The notes beneath the pieces are model-generated. The model made no database searches and was not told where the DNA came from. It saw only the letters and a program-made list of their open reading frames with translations. A DNA stretch of 49,908 bases from Parvibaculum sp. (GTDB lineage: Bacteria; Pseudomonadota; Alphaproteobacteria; Parvibaculales; Parvibaculaceae): positions 1-49,908 of the forward strand of contig JAUXOE010000076.1 of assembly GCA_030682415.1 (NCBI GenBank), written 5' to 3'. The position numbers were made by a program, and so were the translations under genes. Below, in pieces: positions 1 through 7,797 of this stretch (positions within the stretch are counted from its first letter, which is position 1; each line of letters begins with the position of its first letter).

Positions 1-48
1 GGGATTCGGTGCGGGGGCAATAAAACCGGGGATAAGTTTCTTCTTCAT
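1..48 (-). CDS. Start of an unidentified leftward gene (partial)
   Basis: An ATG on the minus strand opens a frame reading MKKKLIPGFIAPAPNP that runs off the left edge. It begins about 26 bases after the last half-site of a triple PHO box that points toward it, with an AT-rich stretch (AAAATAATAT) between them that could hold the -10. The leader would be very short and its Shine-Dalgarno is poor (ACGG). The basic N-terminus is compatible with an export signal, but too little is visible to name a function. The main support for the gene is the regulatory layout upstream. Confidence 0.35.
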   Translation of the reverse strand, partial: MKKKLIPGFIAPAPNP

Positions 49-60
49 CCGTACACGGAT
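47..60. promoter_or_regulatory. 14-bp palindrome ATCCGTACACGGAT (copy 1)
   Basis: This perfect inverted repeat (ATCCGT, 2-base centre, ACGGAT) overlaps the start codon and probable transcription start of the leftward gene at the window edge. A second copy with one centre base changed lies at 193-206. The position between a PHO box and a start codon is where a repressor operator would sit. The binding protein is unknown. Confidence 0.35.
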
Positions 61-73
61 ATTATTTTCGGTG

Positions 74-106
74 GTTTGTGACAGTTTTATGACAGTTTCG
101 TGACAG
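74..106 (-). promoter_or_regulatory. Triple PHO box (PhoB binding array A)
   Basis: Read on the minus strand, three CTGTCA half-sites start exactly 11 bases apart, each followed by A-rich spacer (CTGTCACGAAA, CTGTCATAAAA, CTGTCACAAAC). This matches the classical PHO box of 11-bp direct repeats bound head-to-tail by phosphorylated PhoB. A run of six C precedes the array. The orientation would activate the leftward gene starting at base 48. A nearly identical array is found at 29879-29911. Confidence 0.8.
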
Positions 107-192
107 AAGGGGGGTCCGCTCTTCAGCCATCGGCTGTGCATGCGCGCGCAAGCCGTTGATGTGGCCGGGAAATCCGGCCTGGAGGCTGTTTG

Positions 193-206
193 ATCCGTAG
201 ACGGAT
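193..206. promoter_or_regulatory. 14-bp palindrome ATCCGTAGACGGAT (copy 2)
   Basis: Second copy of the ATCCGT-N2-ACGGAT palindrome at 47-60. It touches the lipB stop codon and could fold into a small hairpin in lipB mRNA, but no T-tract follows, so it is not a clear terminator. Two copies 146 bases apart flanking the PHO array suggest a shared operator for one regulator; this is inference. Confidence 0.3.
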
Positions 207-889
207 TATGCGCTGTCGCGGTTGAAGGCCGCGTCGAAGGTCGATCGGAGGGCGATGTCGACATCGGCCATGGTCGCTGTCAGGCCGAGATCGGCCAGGC
301 TGGTGACGCCATGTTGTGCGATTCCGCACGGCACGATCCCCGAAAAATGATCGAGGTCCGGATCGACATTGAGGCTAACCCCATGAAAGGTCACCCATTT
401 GCGGATGCGCACGCCGATGGCGGCGATCTTGTCTTCGGCCGTCAGCCCGCGCTCGGGGCGGCGGACCCAGACGCCGACGCGGTCGGGCCGCGTCTCGCCG
501 GTGACGTTGAACTGCGCCAGCGTGGCAATCAGCCAGGCCTCGAGGTCCTGCACAAAGGCGCGCACATCGGGGCGCCGGCGCTTCAGGTCGAGCATCACAT
601 AGGCGACCCGCTGGCCGGGCCCATGATAGGTGTATTGCCCGCCGCGTCCGGTCTGGAAGACCGGAAAGCGTTTGGGATCAATGAGATCGGCGGCGTCCGC
701 ACTGGTGCCGGCGGTATAGAGGGCGGGGTGTTCGAGCAGCCAGACCAGCTCCGCCGCGCTCCCCTCGGCGATCGCCGCCACCCGCGCCTCCATCTCCGCC
801 ACCGCCATTTCATAAGGCACCGGCGCATCCGAGACACGCCATTCGAGGTTTTGCGGGTTCGTCTCCGGGCGCGGCAGGGGCTTAACCAT
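206..889 (-). CDS. lipB: Octanoyl-[ACP]:protein N-octanoyltransferase LipB
   Basis: LipB moves octanoyl groups from acyl carrier protein to the lipoyl domains of 2-oxoacid dehydrogenases and the glycine cleavage H protein, the first step of endogenous lipoate synthesis in the cytoplasm. The 227-residue product has the family signature [12 protein letters not shown] (about 82-93), the KIAAIG segment with the catalytic lysine (about K154), FHG at 168-170, and the acyl-accepting cysteine in GIVPCGI (about C188). Length is normal. It is divergent from the FliN-like gene, and lipA is not in the window. Confidence 0.96.
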   Translation of the reverse strand: MVKPLPRPETNPQNLEWRVSDAPVPYEMAVAEMEARVAAIAEGSAAELVWLLEHPALYTAGTSADAADLIDPKRFPVFQTGRGGQYTYHGPGQRVAYVMLDLKRRRPDVRAFVQDLEAWLIATLAQFNVTGETRPDRVGVWVRRPERGLTAEDKIAAIGVRIRKWVTFHGVSLNVDPDLDHFSGIVPCGIAQHGVTSLADLGLTATMADVDIALRSTFDAAFNRDSA

Positions 890-959
890 CGGGTAACTCT
901 AGCATGGCAATTTGGTAGTCCGGTAAAGCACTTGGGGCCCTTTCGGCTCCCCGGGTCAA

Positions 960-1220
960 GTGGAGTTGCGCGTGAATTCGGTCAACAACGTCTTTGTCGA
1001 AATCTCGGTCGTCCTCGGCCGCACGACGCTGCCGATCCACCAGCTTCTGCGGATGGGCCGCGGCGCGGTGATCGAGCTCGGCACCATCCAGGACGAGGAA
1101 GTCTGGATACTGGCCAACAATGTGCCGATCGCGCGCGGCGAGATTATCGTCAAGGGCGAGCGCCTCGCGGTCTCCATCACCTCGGTCATCTCCAGCGCCA
1201 TGGCTGAAGCACGGGGCTGA
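960..1220 (+). CDS. fliN: Orphan short FliN/SpoA-domain protein
   Basis: The 86-residue product is almost only a SpoA (FliN/FliM C-terminal) domain, with ISVVLGRTTLPIHQLLRMGRG and ARGEIIVKGERLAVSIT matching the FliN core. FliN normally forms the flagellar C-ring with FliM and FliG and has an N-terminal extension of 30-50 residues that is missing here. The start is a GTG at 960; the frame is closed by a stop at 924-926, so no longer N-terminus is possible without another frame. A second GTG at 972 is an alternative. No flagellar or type III secretion gene is nearby. A strong terminator follows, so it looks like a single-gene unit. Confidence 0.85.
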   Translation: MELRVNSVNNVFVEISVVLGRTTLPIHQLLRMGRGAVIELGTIQDEEVWILANNVPIARGEIIVKGERLAVSITSVISSAMAEARG

Positions 1221-1243
1221 AATCATTCGATTTTTTGTTCGGG

Positions 1244-1271
1244 ACGGGCTCCTTTCGGGGCCCGTTTTTTT
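1244..1271 (+). terminator. Rho-independent terminator after fliN
   Basis: A 9-bp stem (ACGGGCTCC / GGGGCCCGT, one G-U pair) with a TTTC loop is followed by seven T. It lies 24 bases after the fliN stop. Confidence 0.85.
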
Positions 1272-1318
1272 GTTCTACATCTCAATTTGTGTGAATTTTG
1301 GAATTATACGGACGTGAG

Positions 1319-1346
1319 TTGAATTATTCGTCACAATTGCTATCTC
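1319..1346 (+). promoter_or_regulatory. Candidate sigma-70 promoter for cysG-cysH
   Basis: TTGAAT and TATCTC are separated by 16 bases, 44 bases before the cysG start and just after the fliN terminator. The hexamers are imperfect; position is the main support. Confidence 0.4.
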
Positions 1347-1389
1347 TAACGGGAATTGGAAGACCTGCTGCCCTCAGGAGGCGCGCGCC

Positions 1390-1950
1390 ATGTTTCCAGT
1401 CATGCTCGATCTCGGAACGCTGAAAGCTGTGCTCATCGGCGAGGGCGAAGTGGCTGAAAAGCGGCTGGCGGCGCTGGATGCCGCCGGTGCGGCGCATCTT
1501 GAGGTTTATTCGGGCGCGCCGACGCCGGTTCTGGTCAAGCAGGCCGGAAGGCGGCTGAAGGGCGTACGGCCCACAGGCGAGGCATTCCGGGGCGCTCGCG
1601 TCGTGTTTATCGCCGGTCTCGGCGACGCCGAAAGCGTGGCGCTGGCCGGGCTGGCGCGGTCGGCCGGGGCGCTGGTCAATACCGAGGATGTGAAGCCGCT
1701 CTGCGATTTTCACGTGCCCTCGGTGATGCGGCGCGGCGAGCTGACGATCACCGTCTCGACCGCCGGCAAGTCGCCGGGACTGGCGCGGCGGCTGCGGCGG
1801 CATCTGGAAGGGTTGTTCGGGGCCGAATGGGCCGGGCGGCTCGACGAACTGGGCCGGCAGCGCAAGCTCTGGCGCTCTCAGGGCCTCGAAATGGCCGAAA
1901 TCGGCCGCCGGGTCGATGCCTATATCGAAGAGAAAGGCTGGTTGTCATGA
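1390..1950 (+). CDS. cysG: Siroheme synthase N-terminal domain (precorrin-2 dehydrogenase/ferrochelatase)
   Basis: The family oxidises precorrin-2 to sirohydrochlorin and can insert iron, giving siroheme for sulfite and nitrite reductases. The 186-residue product has an N-terminal NAD-binding fold (IGEGEVAEKRL) and the hallmark VNTEDVKPLCDFHVPSVMRRG followed by STAGKSPGLARRLR. It is the Met8/CysG-N module only; the C-terminal uroporphyrinogen methyltransferase domain of full CysG is absent and must be encoded elsewhere. AGGAGG lies about 9 bases before the ATG. Its stop overlaps the cysH start (ATGA), tying it to sulfate assimilation. Confidence 0.9.
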   Translation: MFPVMLDLGTLKAVLIGEGEVAEKRLAALDAAGAAHLEVYSGAPTPVLVKQAGRRLKGVRPTGEAFRGARVVFIAGLGDAESVALAGLARSAGALVNTEDVKPLCDFHVPSVMRRGELTITVSTAGKSPGLARRLRRHLEGLFGAEWAGRLDELGRQRKLWRSQGLEMAEIGRRVDAYIEEKGWLS

Positions 1951-2771
1951 CCGCACTGGATTTGAGCCGGCGTCCCGCCGGCGTCGCGGTCACCGAAAGC
2001 CGCGCCGCCGCCATGGATACGCCGACGCTCGTGTCGCCGCGACTGACGGCCTTGCGCGAAGCCCATCAAGGGCTGACGGGGCAGGCCTTGCTCGAGCAGA
2101 TGATCCGCACCGAATTTCAGGGCCGCATTGCGGTCGTTTCGTCCTTTGGCGCCGAATCTGCGGTGCTTCTGCACATGGTCGCCGAGATCGATCCGTCGAC
2201 GCCGGTGATTTTTCTCAACACCGGCAAGCTCTTCGGCGAAACGCTGCGCTATCGCGACCGGCTTCAGGAGAAGTTCGGCCTGACCGATTTGCGCGCCGCC
2301 GGCCCGCATCCGGCTGATCTTGCTGCAGTGGATCCCAATGGCGGCTTGTGGAACAGCGATCCCGATGCCTGCTGCCATGTCCGCAAGGTGCTGCCGCTTG
2401 AACGCGCACTGAAGGGTTTCAGTGCCTCGATCACCGGCCGCAAGCGTTTCCAGACCTCGACACGGGCCAGCATGCATCCGATCGAGGAAGAGCGTGTGCG
2501 CGGCACCGGCGAGCCCGGCACTGCCGCCGGAACCCGCTTCAAAATCAACCCGCTAGCCTATTGGGGCGAGGCGGAGCTCGACGCCTATGTCGACGCGCAC
2601 AAGCTGCCGCGGCATCCGCTGGTCAAGGACAACTACCTCTCGATCGGCTGCATGCCCTGCACCGAGCGCGTACCGGAAGGCGGCTCCTATCGCGACGGCC
2701 GCTGGGTCGGTCGCGACAAGGACGAGTGCGGCATCCACCTGCCGGCCAATCTGGATGGCGACGGGATTTGA
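1947..2771 (+). CDS. cysH: Assimilatory adenylylsulfate (APS/PAPS) reductase CysH
   Basis: CysH reduces activated sulfate to sulfite with thioredoxin or glutaredoxin. The track ORF begins at 1827, but the ATG at 1947 overlapping the cysG stop gives a normal 274-residue protein. Visible are the nucleotide-binding SFGAES segment, GRKRFQTSTRA, the paired cysteines CCHVRKVLPL and CMPCTERVPEGG, and the C-terminal ECGIHL catalytic cysteine. The CC...CxxC set ligates a [4Fe-4S] cluster, so APS is the likelier substrate than PAPS. The sulfite reductase gene often found nearby in relatives is not here. Confidence 0.93.
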   Translation: MTALDLSRRPAGVAVTESRAAAMDTPTLVSPRLTALREAHQGLTGQALLEQMIRTEFQGRIAVVSSFGAESAVLLHMVAEIDPSTPVIFLNTGKLFGETLRYRDRLQEKFGLTDLRAAGPHPADLAAVDPNGGLWNSDPDACCHVRKVLPLERALKGFSASITGRKRFQTSTRASMHPIEEERVRGTGEPGTAAGTRFKINPLAYWGEAELDAYVDAHKLPRHPLVKDNYLSIGCMPCTERVPEGGSYRDGRWVGRDKDECGIHLPANLDGDGI

Positions 2772-2858
2772 GCTTATTGCGCTAAACCCCCGTCATTCCT
2801 CAATTTGCAGCTTGAGCAAGCCATCCGGATTTGTTACATCGGCGCGGCTTGCGAACAT

Positions 2859-2945
2859 GCGGTCGTGGCGGAATTGGTAGACGCGCAGCGTTGAGGTCGC
2901 TGTGGGGTAACTCCCGTGGAAGTTCGAGTCTTCTCGACCGCACCA
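2859..2945 (+). tRNA. tRNA-Leu (anticodon GAG)
   Basis: The 7-bp acceptor stem GCGGTCG/CGACCGC closes a class II tRNA with a long variable arm (TGTGGGGTAACTCCCGT) and a T-loop GTTCGAGTC. The anticodon stem CAGCG/CGCTG encloses the loop TTGAGGT, giving GAG at 2893-2895, which reads CUC/CUU. The discriminator A is followed by an encoded CCA (2943-2945). Confidence 0.96.
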
Positions 2946-2990
2946 TCGCAGGGCCGGGCTCCGGTCCGGTACAACGGACGAACCGACAAG

Positions 2991-3031
2991 ACCGGTGGCC
3001 GGTCGCTGACAAAGCGCAGGCGCCGGTTTTT
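2991..3031 (+). terminator. Probable terminator downstream of tRNA-Leu
   Basis: ACCGGTG pairs with CGCCGGT (one G-U) around an inner stem-loop and is followed by a short T run. It lies 45 bases after the tRNA, before mgtE. The long loop makes the call moderate. Confidence 0.5.
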
Positions 3032-3146
3032 CATTTCGGCCGCGGCCGTCCGATTCAAAGGCGTTTCGGATGGCGCGCGGTGGCGGGACCCGGCCAAATA
3101 ACGCACACTCGCGGCCTGTTCGACGAACCAGATTCGCAGGCGCCGA

Positions 3147-4532
3147 ATGACCGATACCTCGACACCCACCCCAGCGGAAGATGCCGTCGACGACGCCTTG
3201 TCGCCGGCCTATGTGCGTTCCGTTGTCGATGCCGTGGACCGGGGCGACAAGGCGCAGGCGCGCGAGCTGGTTTTGCCCCTGCGCCCGGCCGATACCGCCG
3301 AACTCCTTGAATTGCTGCGCAGCGACGAGCGGCGCGATCTGGTCGACATGCTCGGCTCCGATCTCAATCCGGAAGTGCTGAGCGAACTCGACGAGAGCGT
3401 CCGCGACCATGTGATGGAGCTGCTCGACCCGAAGGACATTGCCGCCGCGCTGACGGAAATGGATTCGGACGACGCCGTCTATCTCCTCGAGGACATGAAC
3501 GAGGCCGAGCAGCGCGAAATTCTCGACCAGCTTCCGGCCAGCGAGCGCGCCGTGCTCGAGCAGTCGCTCGATTATCCGGAATACAGCGCCGGCCGTCTGA
3601 TGCAGCGCGAACTGGTCGCGGTGCCGCCCTATTGGGATGTCGGCCAGACGCTCGATTATCTGCGCGAGGCGCCGGATCTGCCGCATGAATTCTACGAAAT
3701 CTTCGCCGTCGATGCGGCCCACAGGCCGATCGGCACGGTGCCGCTGTCGCGGGTCACGCGATCGAAGCGCCCGGTCCGGATTTCCGAGATCATGGAGACC
3801 GAGCAGACGCTGATCCCGGTCGAGATGGACCAGGAAGACGTGGCGCTGCAGTTCAGCAAGTACGATCTGATCTCGGCCGCGGTGGTGGATGAGGACGGGC
3901 GGCTTGTCGGCGTCATCACGGTTGACGACATCGTCGAGGTTATCAGCGAGGAAGCTGCCGAGGATATCCGCTTGCTCGCCGGTGTCGGCGAGGAGTCGAT
4001 TTCGGACACGGTGCTTCAGACCAGCCGCAGCCGCATTCCCTGGCTCGCGGTCAATCTTGTCACGGCGATTATTGCGGCCTCGGTAATTGCCCTTTTCGAC
4101 GCCGCGATCGAGGAGATGGTGGCGCTTGCCGTGCTCATGCCGATCGTTGCGTCGATGGGCGGCAATGCCGGCACCCAGACCATGACCGTGACGGTGCGCG
4201 CGCTGGCGACCCGCGATCTCGTTCATTTCAATGCGCGGCGCACGATCTTGCGCGAGGTGCTGGTCGGCTTTCTGAACGGGATGGTTTTCGCGGTCATGCT
4301 TGGCTGCCTCGGCGGCTTGATCTTCCAGAGTGTCTGGCTGGGTGGGGTGCTGGCGGCGGCGATGATGATTAATCTTGTGGTTGCGGGGCTGACGGGCATT
4401 CTCGTTCCGCTGAGCCTTGATAAGCTTGGCGCCGACCCGGCGGTGTCGTCGCCGGTATTTGTGACGACGACCACGGATGTCGTGGGATTTTTCGCGTTTC
4501 TGGGACTTGCGGCGCTGGTCCTGTTTTACTGA
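3147..4532 (+). CDS. mgtE: Magnesium transporter MgtE
   Basis: This 461-residue protein is a Mg2+-gated channel of the inner membrane. Residues about 20-140 form the MgtE N superhelical domain (LPLRPADTAELLELL, LTEMDSDDAVYLLEDM). Two CBS domains follow (about 145-270, ending VVDEDGRLVGVITVDDIVEVI). A five-helix transmembrane part comes last, with the pore-lining MPIVASMGGNAGTQTMTVTVRAL. Length is typical. The kelch gene starts 30 bases downstream on the same strand and may be co-transcribed. Confidence 0.96.
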   Translation: MTDTSTPTPAEDAVDDALSPAYVRSVVDAVDRGDKAQARELVLPLRPADTAELLELLRSDERRDLVDMLGSDLNPEVLSELDESVRDHVMELLDPKDIAAALTEMDSDDAVYLLEDMNEAEQREILDQLPASERAVLEQSLDYPEYSAGRLMQRELVAVPPYWDVGQTLDYLREAPDLPHEFYEIFAVDAAHRPIGTVPLSRVTRSKRPVRISEIMETEQTLIPVEMDQEDVALQFSKYDLISAAVVDEDGRLVGVITVDDIVEVISEEAAEDIRLLAGVGEESISDTVLQTSRSRIPWLAVNLVTAIIAASVIALFDAAIEEMVALAVLMPIVASMGGNAGTQTMTVTVRALATRDLVHFNARRTILREVLVGFLNGMVFAVMLGCLGGLIFQSVWLGGVLAAAMMINLVVAGLTGILVPLSLDKLGADPAVSSPVFVTTTTDVVGFFAFLGLAALVLFY

Positions 4533-4562
4533 GCATGTCGGCGAGTGTGGGAGAGTTGAGCG

Positions 4563-5576
4563 ATGCGTAACGCGATCCGATCCGGTGTTTCGGGGTTTCT
4601 TCTGGCGGCAGGGCTCTGCCTTGCGGCAGCGACGGCCTCGGCGCAGGGCTGGAGCGACGGCTCGCCGATGACAACGGCGCGTGCCTTTGCCGGCGCGGCA
4701 TTGCTGGGCGACGATCTCTATGTCGTCGGCGGCGACAGCACGTCGGGTCCACGCTCCGTGGCGGAAATCTACGATGTGCGCGGCAATATCTGGCGTCCCG
4801 CCGTTGCTCTGCCGGTGGGGCTGCAGCATTTCGGCATGGCCGAACTCAACGGCCGGCTCTTCATCGCCGGCGGGCACGAGGCGCCGCCGCCCCGGCGCGC
4901 CGACGATTTTGGTGCTCTGGGCGCCACTGCGTCCGGCGCGGTTTCCGATGGCGGCGACACCGACAATGTGTGGATCTTCGATCCGCGTGTCGGCGCATGG
5001 CTTTCCGGCCCGTCGATGCCAGCCGCACGCGCCGGTCACGGTCTCGTTGCCGTTGACGGCCAGCTCTACGCAATCGGCGGGCGCGGCGAGGGCGCCTCGC
5101 GGGTATTTGTCTACGATCCGGGCCGCGACCGCTGGAGCGTGTCGGGGTCGCCGATGCCGTCGCCGCGTGTTGCCTCCGCCTATGTGGCCGGTGGCGGGCT
5201 CATCTACGCAATCGGCGGACTCGACAGCGCCGGGGCGGCATCGTCGCGGGTCGATATTTTCGATCCGTCGAACGGAAGCTGGCGAACGGGCCCCTCATTG
5301 CCCGAGCCGCGCGCTGGCCATGTCGCGGCCGTTCTCGACGGGCGGCTTCATGTGACGGGTGGCGAGCAGCGGCGGCCGTTGCGCACCTATGGCGATCACT
5401 TCGTGCTCGATCTGGCAACCGGCGTCTGGCGGCGCGCGCCGTCGATGCCGACGCCGCGCCACGGCGCGGTGGCGACCGCCACGGCTGACCGGTTCATCGT
5501 CGTGGGCGGCAGCCCCGGCGCCGGCGTCTACACGGTTTTCACCGAGTCCGACGTGGTCGATATCTATTCCGAATAA
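4563..5576 (+). CDS. Exported kelch-repeat beta-propeller protein
   Basis: A signal peptide (about residues 1-28, ending ATASAQG) is followed by about six kelch repeats. Each carries the double glycine and spaced Tyr/Trp pattern: YVVGGDS, FIAGGHE, YAIGGRG, YAIGGLD, HVTGGEQ, FIVVGGS. The fold predicts a periplasmic propeller for protein or sugar binding; the ligand cannot be deduced. GGAGAG lies 8 bases before the ATG. No additional catalytic domain is visible in its 337 residues. Confidence 0.85.
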   Translation: MRNAIRSGVSGFLLAAGLCLAAATASAQGWSDGSPMTTARAFAGAALLGDDLYVVGGDSTSGPRSVAEIYDVRGNIWRPAVALPVGLQHFGMAELNGRLFIAGGHEAPPPRRADDFGALGATASGAVSDGGDTDNVWIFDPRVGAWLSGPSMPAARAGHGLVAVDGQLYAIGGRGEGASRVFVYDPGRDRWSVSGSPMPSPRVASAYVAGGGLIYAIGGLDSAGAASSRVDIFDPSNGSWRTGPSLPEPRAGHVAAVLDGRLHVTGGEQRRPLRTYGDHFVLDLATGVWRRAPSMPTPRHGAVATATADRFIVVGGSPGAGVYTVFTESDVVDIYSE

Positions 5577-5598
5577 GCGGTTAGCGTATTCGGTTCAT

Positions 5599-6489
5599 CT
5601 ATCTCATCAGCTTCAATGCCCGGAAGCCCATCGGGGCGAGACCGGTCATGTAGAAGCCGAGAATGGCCGCACCGAGGAACAGAATGGCGGCCGGCGGCAG
5701 GCCGATGGCGGCGCCGCCGGTTTCGACCGCCCAGCGCAATGCGAACAGCACCACGACGCCACCGACAACCATGATGGCCTGCTGCCAGAGGGCTGTACGG
5801 GGGCCACGGACCGGCGCGAGGCGGTAGTCGAGTGTCTGACCGGCGACCCAGCCGAACAGCAGGAACAGCACCGATGTGTGGCCGTAAAAGCTGCTGCCCG
5901 CGGAGCCTTCGGGCGGCCAAACGAACCATAACGCCGGCACCAGGGCCAGAATCACAGCCAGATGAGCCATGGCCGGCAGGCGCCGCCAGAAGTCGAACGA
6001 GGGGCCGAGCAGCCAGATGAAGAGCACGATGCCGGCAAGGCCGAGCACGGTGCCGACCAGAATGTCGTCGACGTCATGCACGCCCACATAGAGACGGCTC
6101 AGCCCGACACCGGCGGCGATGACGATCGCCGCGATCCAGGCCCATCTTTTCCGGATTTCATAGGCAAGCCACAGCCACATGGCGACCGCCACCTGCGCAT
6201 GGCCCGACGGTCGTCCGGGTGAGCCTTCGACACGATTGTCGATCCAGTAGCGCGGGTCGGGGCGGGCGTCCTGCCAGAAATCCTTCAGCCAGCCGTTGAC
6301 GATGGCGGTAATCGCGATCAGGACCGCGAGCCGCGTGAAGATGGCGCGGTCCCAGAGCCAGTAGCCTAGCGGCAGGAACATCAGGAAAAATGGCGTATAG
6401 CCGAGCCAGGTGAAGACATTGGCGATGGGCGTGGCCCAGTCGCTGCGCAGCGGCAGCACCCAATCCATGTTGTGCAGGAAATCTTCCAC
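5599..6489 (-). CDS. PAP2-family membrane phosphatase
   Basis: The three phosphatase motifs are in order: KDFWQDARP (about 69-77), PSGHAQ (about 94-99) and SRLYVGVHDVDD (about 131-142), embedded in multiple hydrophobic helices. These enzymes dephosphorylate lipid phosphates such as undecaprenyl pyrophosphate or phosphatidic acid; this gene alone does not tell which. The start is GTG with GGGGGGA 6 bases upstream; ATG at residue 8 is an alternative. It is convergent with the kelch gene and divergent from the thiolase gene. At 296 residues it has an extra C-terminal set of membrane helices beyond the catalytic core. Confidence 0.88.
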   Translation of the reverse strand: MEDFLHNMDWVLPLRSDWATPIANVFTWLGYTPFFLMFLPLGYWLWDRAIFTRLAVLIAITAIVNGWLKDFWQDARPDPRYWIDNRVEGSPGRPSGHAQVAVAMWLWLAYEIRKRWAWIAAIVIAAGVGLSRLYVGVHDVDDILVGTVLGLAGIVLFIWLLGPSFDFWRRLPAMAHLAVILALVPALWFVWPPEGSAGSSFYGHTSVLFLLFGWVAGQTLDYRLAPVRGPRTALWQQAIMVVGGVVVLFALRWAVETGGAAIGLPPAAILFLGAAILGFYMTGLAPMGFRALKLMR

Positions 6490-6597
6490 CGATCGTCCCC
6501 CCCATAGCTGCGGCTTGTTTGGCGGCCGCTTGTTTTAGGCTAGGGTTCTGCCCCGAATCCCGGCCTTGGTCGCCAGTCTAAACGCGGAAACAGCTCG

Positions 6598-7797
6598 ATG
6601 TCACAAAACCGTCATGAAACTGATCCGGTCGTCATCGTCAGCGCGGCGCGCACGCCGATGGGCGGTTTTCAAGGCGCCTTGTCGGGTCTCACCGGCCCTG
6701 AGCTTGGTGCGGCGGCCGTCAAGGGCGCGGTTGCGAGGGCCGGCGTCGGCCCGGCCGAAATCGACGAAGTGCTGATGGGGTGCGTTTTGTCCGCGGGTGC
6801 CAAACAGGCGCCGGCGCGGCAGGCGGCGCTGAAGGCCGGTCTCGACGAGAAAACGCCCTGTACGACGGTCAACAAGATGTGCGGCTCGGGCATGAAAGCG
6901 GTGATGATGGCGCATGACGCCATTATTGCCGGTCACGGCGATGTCGTTGTGGCCGGCGGCCTCGAGAGCATGACCAATGCGCCCTATCTGCTGCCGAAGG
7001 CGCGGGGCGGCCTGCGTCTCGGGCATGGCGAGATCAAGGATCACATGTTCCTCGACGGGCTCGAAGACGCATACGAGGGGCGCCTGATGGGTTCCTATGC
7101 CGAAGACACCGCGCAGCACTACCAGTTCACGCGCGACGCACAGGATGCCTATGCGATGGAGTCCCTGAAGCGGGCCAAGCAGGCGGTCGAGAGCGGTACG
7201 TTTGCGCCGGAAATCGTGACCGTCAGCGCGCCGGGCCGGAAGGGCGCGGTCGAGGTTGCGCAGGACGAACAGCCGCTGACGGCGGATGCGTCGAAAATCC
7301 CGACGCTGAAGCCCGCATTTGCGAAGGACGGCACGGTGACGGCCGCCAATTCGAGCTCGATTTCGGATGGTGCCGCGGCGCTGGTGTTGATGCGTTTGTC
7401 GGAAGCCGAAAAGCGTGGACTTTCGCCGCTTGCCGCCATTCGCGGACATGCGATGCATGCGCAGGCACCAGCCTGGTTCTCGACCGCGCCGGTCGGTGCG
7501 ATCGCAAAGCTGTTGGAGCGCACCGGCTGGAGCACGAAGGATGTCGATCTCTGGGAGGTCAACGAGGCCTTTGCCGTCGTCGCCATGGCCGCGATCAAGG
7601 AACTCAACCTCAGCCACGACAACATGAACATTTATGGCGGCGCCTGCGCGCTCGGCCATCCGATCGGTGCTTCGGGGGCGCGCATTCTCGTGACGCTGCT
7701 CAATGCGCTTCAGCAGACCGGCGGCAAGCACGGCATCGCTTCGCTTTGCATCGGCGGCGGCGAGGCGACGGCGGTTGCGGTTGAACGGCTGAACTAG
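6598..7797 (+). CDS. phaA: Acetyl-CoA C-acetyltransferase (thiolase II)
   Basis: The 399-residue protein condenses two acetyl-CoA to acetoacetyl-CoA or runs in reverse, feeding polyhydroxybutyrate or ketone metabolism. The nucleophilic cysteine is in NKMCGSGMKAV (about C95). The VNEAF loop, the GGACALGHPIGASGARI histidine and the terminal CIGGGEATA cysteine complete the active site. No phaB or phaC lies next to it, so an atoB-type role is equally possible and the symbol is tentative. The first codons (TGTCACAAAAC CGTCATGAAAC) resemble a degenerate PHO box by chance or design. Confidence 0.94.
   Translation: MSQNRHETDPVVIVSAARTPMGGFQGALSGLTGPELGAAAVKGAVARAGVGPAEIDEVLMGCVLSAGAKQAPARQAALKAGLDEKTPCTTVNKMCGSGMKAVMMAHDAIIAGHGDVVVAGGLESMTNAPYLLPKARGGLRLGHGEIKDHMFLDGLEDAYEGRLMGSYAEDTAQHYQFTRDAQDAYAMESLKRAKQAVESGTFAPEIVTVSAPGRKGAVEVAQDEQPLTADASKIPTLKPAFAKDGTVTAANSSSISDGAAALVLMRLSEAEKRGLSPLAAIRGHAMHAQAPAWFSTAPVGAIAKLLERTGWSTKDVDLWEVNEAFAVVAMAAIKELNLSHDNMNIYGGACALGHPIGASGARILVTLLNALQQTGGKHGIASLCIGGGEATAVAVERLN

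Noticed and set aside
2793-5039. 748-residue minus-strand ORF antisense to mgtE and the kelch gene
   Set aside because: It covers tRNA-Leu and mgtE on the other strand, has Arg/His-rich composition and no recognisable motif. It is a shadow of GC-rich coding sequence.
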